From the NCBI GenBank assembly GCA_003427395.1, contig BFEA01000080.1, positions 1,497,053-1,534,905 of the forward strand: a stretch of 37,853 bases of DNA. The letters are read 5' to 3'. Positions 37,501 through 37,853 of the stretch are shown piece by piece. A program made the translations under genes and the position numbers. This DNA is from Chara braunii. Lineage: Eukaryota; Streptophyta; Charophyceae; Charales; Characeae. The notes beneath the pieces were generated by a model. That model was not told the DNA's origin. It did no database searches and saw nothing but the letters and a program-made list of their open reading frames with translations. The first letter of the stretch is position 1. Every line of letters starts with the position of its first letter.

Positions 37501-37679
37501 AAGGGGGTAAAAGGTTGTATTGTGTAACTTTTTTTTTCCCTTTTTCTGCTGCCGTTTTGCCCCTCCTCCGTCCAGACCCGCCACTCCCCCCTCCAATGTC
37601 GCTGGCACCGCCCGCCATAGTGTCGTGGAAGTAGAGGATGCAAGGACAACCAGCGAGGGAAAAACCAAGTTCAAATATC

Positions 37680-37681
37680 GG

Positions 37682-37713
<32 letters not shown>

Positions 37714-37853
37714 GTAGAAGAAGAAGAAGAAGAAGCAGAAGAAGACTTAGAGAGGAGGAGGAGAAGGTGGCGAGAAGAAGACGAAGGGAGGGGGAGGAGG
37801 AGGAGGAGAGAAGAAGACGACGGGAGGGGGAAGAGGAGAGAGAGGAGGAGGAG
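37680..37853. repeat. (GAA)n and GGA-rich purine tract
   Basis: GAAGAA repeats from 37680, interrupted by GTAGTAG, then an AGGAGG-rich purine tract to the end of the window. It can form triplex DNA. Confidence 0.9.

Noticed and set aside
37680-37853. Lys/Glu-rich frames at the right edge
   Set aside because: They are translations of (GAA)n and GGA-rich repeats.

Overview
The window is nuclear DNA of a eukaryote. It is very repeat-rich and full of homopolymer runs and microsatellites, and it has one clearly recognisable spliced host gene. The exon sequence of that gene is of the plant type (motifs such as [16 protein letters not shown] and [12 protein letters not shown]). Together with the decayed LINE, Ty3/gypsy and Penelope-like retroelements and the long CT, poly-C and poly-T tracts, this suggests a large, transposon-bloated streptophyte genome. 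A charophyte alga such as Chara is my best guess; this is inference, not a match I could run.

Region 1 (1-8.4 kb) is accessory sequence. It holds small foldback elements, three U6 snRNA-like sequences (1.88-2.5 kb, one nearly full length with a poly-A tail), and one striking open frame at 2744-3799. That frame reads as a Josephin-type cysteine protease (deubiquitinase) domain followed by two tandem RING-like Cys/His modules. A ~215-bp segment after it is repeated about 1.47 kb further on, with compensatory changes in a short stem. Between the copies lies a satellite built on TCGACCGGTCGA. Microsatellites and (GA)n tracts follow.

Region 2 (8.4-17.3 kb) is a nest of retroelements. A minus-strand LINE (ORF1, APE endonuclease, reverse transcriptase, zinc-binding C-terminus) seems to be split by a plus-strand Penelope-like element, whose GIY-YIG nuclease lies upstream of its reverse transcriptase. 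Both are decayed.

Region 3 (18.5 kb to the right edge) is a host gene on the plus strand for a GTG/GPHR (GPR89-type, Golgi pH regulator) membrane protein. Four internal exons (18505-18609, 26533-26640, 29738-29858, 35675-35804) join in frame at GT/AG sites. The N-terminus and the C-terminal half are not in the window or were not recognised. The introns (7.9, 3.1 and 5.8 kb) are filled with a Ty3/gypsy 3' half, an internally deleted second gypsy copy, TA-type 105-bp MITEs, an hAT-like element inserted inside one MITE, a 170-bp satellite, hierarchical palindromes and long poly-C tracts.

At 32827-32845 there is an exact 19-bp Tn5 mosaic end (a sequencing-library adapter) next to a CT microsatellite, so the assembly should not be trusted at that point.
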